Of a stretch of 64,000 nucleotides of DNA, positions 60,501 to 64,000 are shown piece after piece. The stretch's first letter is position 1. Every line of letters starts with the position of its first letter. A program made the translations under genes and the position numbers. The notes beneath the pieces were generated by a model. The model worked only from the letters and a program-made list of their open reading frames with translations. It was not told the origin of the DNA and searched no databases. Origin of the DNA: Trichostrongylus colubriformis (Eukaryota; Nematoda; Chromadorea; Rhabditida; Trichostrongylidae); assembly GCA_963978905.1 (NCBI GenBank), contig OZ022259.1:51850727-51914726 (forward strand), read 5' to 3'.

Positions 60501-63500
60501 TCAGTAAATGGGTTCAAGTCTGAAAGTATTCCAAAACCTATATATAAACCATGAGTTTGGTGTCTGTTTTTTGTCTGTCTGTCAACCCAAAACTCACGAC
60601 TGCCGGAAAATGAGCGGGGAAGTCGAATCATTTTTGGGTTGGGTGGATGTTGTCAAGAGATGATGAGGTAGCATATGGACCATGTCGGACTTCGCCCTGT
60701 ATGCGGGGCGTGCATTGAAATGTTTGGTTCCCAAGAAGAGTTCGTCCCAAAAGAGCCCAGGAGTCGAGATAAGGTGGGCCAAAATGAGTTGAGAGTGTAT
60801 GTAGCACATTAAGAAAACCTCCTCAGTGGGCGGGGCGCGCTCCAAGTAGGTAGTGCTAATTACAAACGTTTGTAAGTTGCATCAGGAGACAGAGACAGCG
60901 AAAAAATCGATGGAGGTCAGCGGTGTCAAGGCGGTGTTGCACATAAATGAGGCAAGTGGAGGCCAATGGCGGAACGTGCAATCATGCTCATTCATAAAGA
61001 GTATAATTTCGCTCCAGAGCGGGTCTAGGGTGCAGGAAGAAGCTGAAGTAATTGAAGCTGTTATAGTCACAAAAATAATATCAACTGATCAGAGTAAGCC
61101 GAGCGTCACCAGGAAATCGACTAAAATTGTTTTGTGGCTGGAAACGGCCTATGAACCATACCATCGAGTGAGTACCTCATAGAAGTTAAGATTCTACAGC
61201 ATCATTCATCACCGATCGATATTGATTGGAAATATCCATAGTACACGCTGCATGTAGATCGATACTTACTGCTATAATGGGCCTTTGTAAAGGAAGCTGA
61301 AAATGGGCCACCCCGCAGCACGAATGTGAAATCCATAAATTTTCACCGAACCATATTGCTGCGCAGTTCCCGTTCACATCATTTAGCCCACAGCGCGCTT
61401 CGCACCGGTCTCCCGTAACGCGATGTAGATCGCGAAGCTCACCTGGTCGAGGTTGACCTTGAGAATCTCGGAGGATACACAAAAAGACACCCCGCAGATA
61501 GGAAACAAGGTAGGACGCAAATCTCTGATATGAATGCATCAGACAATGTTATGAAGGGAAGGGCGTAGGCAAAAGATAAACCCAATCAAAGGCAGTATTA
61601 GGGGTAATTCGATTGTTTCATTCCTTCCAGTCTTTGATACTGACCGGTTGACGTGTTCATCACGAAAGCTTACACGCCAAGCACCAGGTCATTTCGATCA
61701 ACACGGCTTTAATGCGATACGATAAGGTTATTCTGCTACCATGCTCATTACTCTACACCTAAGTCGTTCTTCGGCAAAGTCGACCATAGGAGGCGCACCG
61801 AGCCAAGAAAGGTGGTTGGAGCTGAAAAAGCTGCCTCCACCGCGGGTCAGGGGCGCTTTTTTCGCGGATCATCGCAGATGAGCGTCCTAGACCCTGGTTT
61901 TCAAGTGAGTGACATCTTTTGGGGATTCCTTATCACCCACATTACCCCTGTCACTGTCTTTGAAGGGCACACTGTTCCATTAGTCCTCTCGGAACTGTGG
62001 ACAGTAAATAAAATACATATTGAGCTTCTGAAATCAAACGCCTATAACTTCTGTGGTCTAGTGCGAGGTCACACTGCGAATAGATAAACTTTACACGTTT
62101 GGTTACAGATTCATGATACCTGTTCACAGTTCACAATTCCGAAAAGATCAAGGGAAGTGTTCTTATAAACCCGATGGAAACTCCATGCATGGAACAGAAA
62201 CCCATAACAACGTTATGGGAGACACGATGAAAGTAGAAGCGGCTTATCAAATACGACAGAAACGAAGCGACTATAGATAGTAAGCAACATCTGATAGTCC
62301 GAATGGTGATTGTTCTGGCACCTAGTCTTCTGCAACCTATCCATATTTGCCCTGAGCAGAGTGACGCGCATCATGCCTCTAATCATTTCAATTTTTTGTG
62401 GATGCCACTCTCGACCAATAGTGAAATTGCACCTCACTGCTTGAGACACAGAAATATACTGACGTGCACAACGGCTGGCCGGGTGACGGTCGGGACACAC
62501 GAATCTAGGCCGTGACCCTGTGACAGCCTGTGGCCTTCGTCCTGTGACATGAATAATTCAGACAATTTGACTATACATCGGAACAGACTTGCAAGGAGGA
62601 CACGATTTACATTAACAAATGTCTGAATTATTTAAAGGCACACCACGCGATAAATTGTGAGAGTTATCGCGCGTATTACTGGACGTAAAGGCCCTGCTTC
62701 ATCCACCAGTGAAGAAAAATGAACCAAATCCCTTCACATCCACCAAAAATAGAATCCCCTGTATTCAGTCCCCGTACGAGTATTGGAGATTGTAGAAGAG
62801 CTTTAGCCCGATGATATCGCGCAAAATGCTACGGTATCACCTGTTCTCCCCTGTTGAAGCTGCCTTCGCTATTGATATCGCCGCCTTATCTTGTCTTATC
62901 GCAAGTTTCCTTCTCCACGTAAGAGCCACGTTGGAAATTTGTTCGTCTAAGGCCAGGAGTGATTCGGCTCGATGGGCTCAACTCGGCTCGGGTTGAGCGC
63001 GATTATCGCCGCGAGGATGCACTACAGAGCCGCAACAAGGGTGCAACCTGGCCACCTATCTAAGGACCTACCTCCCCCAAGAAAGTAAGACATTAATATG
63101 ATTATCGCGTGGTGTGCCTTTAAGGCTTAGGTCAAAGGCCACAGGCTGTTACAGGGTCACGGCCTAGATTCGTGTGTCCCAACCTACACCCCGGCTGGCC
63201 AGGCCCATGAGCGTTATAGCTTAGATCGATTTCAAGATAGCCTATGACGCTGAATTGCATGGCGCACCACTGGTGAGCCCAACCTGCAACGAATACTTTG
63301 CCACAACTATGTAACAGATTCGCGATTCCAGAAAAGTGGTCAAGATAAAAAAGGATTCTGGAAAGATCTGTCAAGGCCGGGTGTTTTGATGCGACTTCTC
63401 CTGTCTTACATGTAAAATCAGTGACTCAGATTTTCTTACGATCACTCCACTCTACCTGACCTGCAGGATCCACTGATTTGCAAACTTCTTCATACTCAAG

Positions 63501-63601
63501 TTGTTTCCATCAGGCCCTTTAACATGTGTAACGACTGTGTCCAACACGTCCCAAAGATCCTGCGAGCGAGCATTACCGTAGGAAAATCTCATGAGATAGC
63601 G
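39418..63601 (-). CDS. M1 zinc aminopeptidase gene 2, C-terminal half (5' end outside window)
   Basis: This spliced gene enters from the right edge and ends at a TGA at 39418-39420. Exons found are 63461-63601 (or from 63456), 61443-61524 (likely), 58406-58542, 57592-57708, 57039-57125, 49550-49684, 48709-48781, 45610-45704, 45370-45510, 41828-41909 and 39418-39558. Phases are compatible at every tested junction from 58542 to 57039 and from 49684 to 39418. The exons cover the end of the catalytic domain and nearly all of the ERAP1-like C-terminal helical domain. No stop or frame break was seen in them, so this copy looks functional. At least two short exons were not found (between 61443 and 58542, and between 57039 and 49684). 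Introns are 50 bp to 7.4 kb and packed with transposons. Zinc site and anchor exons should lie right of the window. Confidence 0.92.
39559..41827. other. Last intron of gene 2
   Basis: Contains the dispersed repeat at 40.32-40.99 kb and a segment at 41.04-41.24 kb resembling 44.75-44.92 kb. No other coding sequence seen. Confidence 0.5.
40320..40990. repeat. Dispersed repeat of the 267-bp family, longer copy
   Basis: Parallels 31.95-32.5 kb: 'ccagttgggctag', 'acactactgcacgcg', 'gggtcgatcgggat', then 'caacatttccacagaatgtt' and 'cccattgggcgggttttc'. Confidence 0.65.
41828..41909 (-). CDS. Gene 2 exon: near C-terminus
   Basis: An 82-bp exon with acceptor attttttag and donor GTCAGG, reading LLILNKVIEVCLNIGYTEEH. 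It fills the helix 'l..li......tte.....' before the last exon. Entry phase 2 and exit phase 0 match both neighbours exactly, which is the main support for so short an exon. Confidence 0.88.
42475..42920. other. Segment paralogous to 30040-30560
   Basis: Intron of gene 2 just left of the mariner at 42974. It has open frames on both strands (for example 42674-42859 plus), but neither is conserved in the 30-kb copy, so coding is unlikely. Confidence 0.45.
42974..44187 (-). mobile_element. Second mariner element, degenerate transposase
   Basis: Ends start TTAGGTCGTG and are imperfect inverted repeats flanked by TA (42972-42973, 44188-44189). Minus-strand pieces read KLDRNAAEAAGNITNAWGE (N-terminal helix-turn-helix) and LDHPPYSPVLSPADYHFKHL (the HPPYSPDLSP.DYHF block) near the C-terminus. 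Frame breaks and stops lie between, so it is inactive. It lies in the gene 2 intron between exons 45370 and 41828, and its family differs from the one at 29.14 kb. Confidence 0.88.
45370..45510 (-). CDS. Gene 2 exon: VSAVFEAVASNFVG block
   Basis: Reads LELAKNREQFRLEEVSAVFE, AVASNFVGSELVFNYLLENW and IEVYG, matching 'iR.qD...v...v..n..G....w.fl..nW'. Donor GTGACT is strong; the acceptor (atctttgag) is weaker, but gives the correct phase with the previous exon. Confidence 0.93.
45610..45704 (-). CDS. Gene 2 exon: ERQRLISALGCHKD block
   Basis: Reads VMELFKAETAPMERQRLISA then LGCHKDVSVLR, the highly conserved 'E+..ll.aLgC..d...l.r.L' block of M1 C-terminal domains. Acceptor tttttcag; donor GTTTGC. 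Decayed copies lie at about 33.55 kb and possibly 38.39 kb. Confidence 0.95.
46836..47013. mobile_element. Palindromic MITE, ~178 bp
   Basis: Left half TGCACCTTTTTCGCG... and right half ...CGCGAAAAAGGGTGCA mirror each other. The inner blocks around 'ctccgacgccaccca' and 'tgggtggcgtcggag' also pair. Confidence 0.82.
48003..48232. mobile_element. Palindromic MITE, 230 bp
   Basis: AGGGTGTATATCGTT at the left is mirrored at the right. The arms (GTCGCGTGGCCGTGTTCGGC...GCGAGCTATGCGCGCC) are almost perfect inverted repeats around a centre near 48115. It would fold into one long hairpin. Confidence 0.85.
48709..48781 (-). CDS. Gene 2 exon: RKAAYCYGVKELG block
   Basis: A 73-bp exon reading LPIPERKAAYCYGVKELGNQ then AYDK. 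It fits 'p.lR..vYc.gi..Gg...w' of the ERAP1-like domain. Acceptor cctttcaag, donor GTAAAC. Confidence 0.93.
49550..49684 (-). CDS. Gene 2 exon: DAEECSAKYVKIFEEG block
   Basis: Reads VPTGSYCPADAEECSAKYVK and IFEEGILSKCETGTGASSCV. It corresponds to the cysteine-containing 'C...A..lf..w......ip.nlR' stretch of aminopeptidase N type enzymes; two cysteines here probably form the family's disulfide. Acceptor tttttcag, donor GTGAGT, phase 2 on both sides. Confidence 0.9.
50330..50680 (-). mobile_element. Penelope-like element 3' end fragment (PLE 3)
   Basis: Reverse complement matches the PLE 1 3' untranslated region (about 11.87-12.17 kb), including the segments around the direct 'gccacgtttagg' and 'gttggca' blocks. 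It stops at 50680, where the foldback element 50681-52328 is inserted. Confidence 0.65.
50681..52328. mobile_element. Tc1-like foldback element with ~0.8-kb inverted arms
   Basis: CAGTGCTCTGCATAATTAT at the left is mirrored at the right, with TA on both sides (50679-50680, 52329-52330). The two arms are inverted over roughly 800 bp each. Both carry pieces resembling the C-terminal part of a Tc1 transposase, with segments like GFHGEKNSDRLEGV. The left arm has a 55-bp tandem duplication (51324-51432) absent from the right arm. It is inserted in PLE 3 sequence. Confidence 0.8.
52440..53280. repeat. 250-bp tandem repeat array
   Basis: The block GGAAGGTCAGGAATGAGTCT recurs at 52591, 52841 and 53091 (last one with one change), giving a 250-bp unit and about three copies plus partial ends. 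Each unit has 'gtaaggact..ttgggactga' and 'ggagccaacccatgtgt'. It shares short blocks (aggtcaggaatgagt) with the 267-bp family. Confidence 0.9.
53840..54019. repeat. Cluster of five GC-rich hairpins
   Basis: Near-perfect palindromes follow each other: GCGCGAAGCGCGC (53840-53852), GGCTCGCCGC with GCGGCGAGCC (53861-53884), GCCACCCTGCGGTGGC plus GGCGGCGAAGCCGCC (53922-53949), GGATTGGCCGG with CCGGCCAATCC (53956-53982), and GGTTGGCCGGC with GCCGGTCAACC (53994-54019). The segment is far richer in GC than anything else in the window. It abuts the 3' end of PLE 2. Function unknown. Confidence 0.85.
54030..54840 (-). mobile_element. Penelope-like element fragment (PLE 2)
   Basis: On the minus strand the sequence parallels the 3' third of PLE 1: KVSDGIFSE, MFKTAA, ERRESI and SDIAAS, then the region opposite the nuclease domain and the 3' end. 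It contains stops and lacks the RT core. It sits in a gene 2 intron and abuts the GC-rich hairpin cluster at its 3' side. Confidence 0.8.
54880..55400 (+). repeat. Dispersed repeat of the 267-bp family
   Basis: 'tctgtctatctgtttgcatg', 'acatgaaagacgacctgtga', 'gtaggcggagcgtgcattga' and a 'gtcaggaaaaaattgctgcag' segment follow in the same order as in the array. The 120-codon minus-strand frame across it is the same shadow seen in the satellite. Confidence 0.65.
55400..57038. other. Gene 2 intron with a diverged direct repeat
   Basis: About 56.39-56.59 kb and 56.83-57.03 kb share 'gtctgca', 'ctttatttct/ctactttta', 'ctgctgagta/gtgctaagca' and 'ctcccggtgtctt' steps, suggesting an old tandem duplication. 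One missing exon of gene 2 should lie in 49.7-57.0 kb. Confidence 0.4.
55930..55990 (-). CDS. Gene 2 weak candidate for a missing exon
   Basis: After an acceptor-like cacagtttag a frame reads DLYYTDMVLPRNLFSP, vaguely like the 'Y...L..PlY' segment expected between exons 57039 and 49684. No donor of the required phase was found. This is listed only as the best place to look. Confidence 0.15.
57039..57125 (-). CDS. Gene 2 exon: DNIPLEAAFEGLGHI block
   Basis: Twenty-nine codons reading DNIPLEAAFEGLGHIRSHIH and SKEDLVSFQ, in the place of the family's 'ylPW..a...l..i......'. Acceptor aaattttag, donor GTTAGT; phase 0 on both sides, so it follows the exon at 57592 directly. Confidence 0.88.
57592..57708 (-). 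CDS. Gene 2 exon: ITAIINDAFAAA block
   Basis: Thirty-nine codons reading IYSAHTITAIINDAFAAAAI then NRLDYTTVLRLVENLARKK. It matches 'I....R..llnDaf.la....l.y...l.l..yL..E' of the C-terminal domain. Acceptor ggttttag, donor GTATGA; phase 0 on both sides. Confidence 0.94.
58406..58542 (-). CDS. Gene 2 exon: ILVVNAERHGFYRQNY block
   Basis: Reads SPLYILANTERSILVVNAER then HGFYRQNYDEEGWRKI, the conserved 'wi..N....GfYRvnYd...W..i' opening of the ERAP1-like C-terminal domain. Acceptor cttttcag, donor GTAATC after HK. The 5' part of this exon, together with its acceptor, is tandemly duplicated (74-bp unit, see findings). Only the acceptor at 58543 keeps the frame open; starting at the outer copy runs into a stop. 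Confidence 0.94.
58477..58618. repeat. 74-bp tandem duplication across an exon start
   Basis: The unit CATGTCTTTCAGCATTCACC... (58477-58550) is repeated from 58551 to about 58618 with one substitution. On the minus strand it doubles the first 66 bp of the gene 2 exon 58406-58542. Confidence 0.93.
58985..59470 (-). mobile_element. Transposase N-terminal relic, paralogue of 2540-3030
   Basis: Contains RPRTISVPWKRKTIEKRTCR on the minus strand and stays alignable with 2540-3030 for nearly 480 bp. Frame is broken after the first helix. Confidence 0.65.
60540..60860 (+). repeat. Dispersed repeat of the 267-bp family
   Basis: 'tatataaaccatgagtttgg', 'gtctgtctgtcaaccc', 'gcggggcgtgcattgaaatg' and 'cagtgggcggggcgcgctcc' blocks match the family. 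Confidence 0.6.
61443..61524 (-). CDS. Gene 2 probable exon: FPICGV...ILKVNLDQ
   Basis: An 82-bp segment between acceptor atatcag and a good donor GTGAGC. The frame reads TLFPICGVSFCVSSEILKVN, resembling the 'GyPvv.V........l.v.Q' strand that follows the M1 catalytic domain. Phase fits the alternative donor at 63456. A different frame is also open across it, so the call is moderate. Confidence 0.5.
62482..63200. mobile_element. Inverted-repeat MITE with a second one nested inside
   Basis: Outer arms (CGGGACACACGAATCTAGGC, GTGACCCTGTGACAGCCTGT) at 62.48-62.54 kb mirror 63.13-63.18 kb. Inner ends AAGGCACACCACGCGATAA at about 62635 mirror 63103-63122. The pair is absent from the paralogous left flank (about 7.27 kb). 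A relative of the outer element is at about 21.27-21.41 kb. Confidence 0.7.
63461..63601 (-). CDS. Gene 2 exon: SYGNARSQDLW block
   Basis: Forty-seven codons beginning RYLMRFSYGNARSQDLWDVL and ending KFANQWILQ, after acceptor aatttcag. Two donors are possible: GTCAGG directly after CAG (phase 0), or GTAGAG five bases further at 63456 (phase 2). The second joins the likely exon at 61443-61524 in frame. Confidence 0.94.
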
Positions 63602-64000
63602 CTGAAATTCACAATACCAAGAAAATTGAAGTGGGTCAAATTTTGACAACTCTATCAATACATTGAAGGTCCATCTCGCGGCAATACGATTAAATAGATT
63701 CCGCGTGAGCAGAAATTCCCCTCTGTATTTGTGCAGCGCGGCGCGAGAACGATTAACAAAGGCGTACAGAACCTGTCAATGAAATTACGCTCACCGTCTC
63801 AAGCTGCCAAAACCCATTTCTGAGTTACCCAAGGGGTGATGGTGGCTGAGAAGGGGATTCGCTATCGACTGCGATAAGGTAGAGAAAAGCAAATTGTGGT
63901 AAGGGATGTCAACTCGTCGAAGCCGAAGACGACCAACAACAGCAGCTTATTTTCAGCATTGTTGAGATTTTATCGGCTTTCCTCCATGTTCTTCAGCATC

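Larger units (their letters stand above)
58985..64000. other. Right segmental duplicate (paralogous to 2540-9720)
   Basis: Counterpart of the left block. It lacks the 4489-5651 element and the 267-bp satellite, and has its own insertion at 62482-63200. Alignment still runs at the right edge of the window. Confidence 0.8.

Overview
The window looks like a stretch of nematode chromosome, most likely from a strongylid (clade V) parasite such as a hookworm or barber-pole-worm relative. The reasons are: genes split into small exons (about 60-350 bp) separated by 50-bp to 8-kb introns, with GT..AG borders and T-rich acceptors; a membrane aminopeptidase family resembling the gut H11/APN family of these worms; and a dense load of mariner/Tc1-like elements, palindromic MITEs, Penelope-like retroelements and satellite repeats. 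The species call is inference. There is no bacterial operon or viral gene.

The only clear host genes belong to a tandem array of M1 zinc aminopeptidase genes, all on the minus strand. Gene 1 runs right to left from an N-terminal membrane-anchor exon at about 27.3 kb to an exon at 7.55-7.69 kb, and presumably on past the left edge. Its exons carry the type II membrane anchor, the N-terminal beta domain, GAMEN, HELAH with the third zinc ligand 18 residues on, and the SYDKGA segment. The exon at 13.85-14.20 kb has an in-frame TGA and a one-base frame break. Gene 2 enters from the right edge and ends at a stop at 39,418. Eleven exons of its C-terminal half could be joined, most in matching splice phase. 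Between them (about 28.7-35.6 kb) lies a third, broken copy: a degenerate anchor exon directly followed by degenerate C-terminal exons, with the catalytic middle missing.

The left flank (about 2.5-9.7 kb) and right flank (about 59.0-64.0 kb) are paralogous introns and exons of genes 1 and 2. Comparing them exposes several insertions as filled versus empty sites.

Most other sequence is mobile or repetitive. It includes a Penelope-like element with reverse transcriptase and GIY-YIG nuclease (about 9.7-12.2 kb) and two reverse-orientation fragments of it. There are two mariners with TA duplications (29.14-30.03 and 42.97-44.19 kb), a 1.65-kb Tc1-type foldback element (50.68-52.33 kb), a nested pair (30.58-31.76 kb) and a DNA element nested in a MITE (15.05-16.41 kb). 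Palindromic MITEs lie at 37.6, 46.8 and 48.0 kb. Two satellites with units of 267 bp (about 8-9.2 kb) and 250 bp (about 52.5-53.3 kb) derive from related dispersed repeats. A 200-bp GC-rich cluster of five hairpins at 53.84-54.02 kb is unlike anything else here and is the most puzzling feature.
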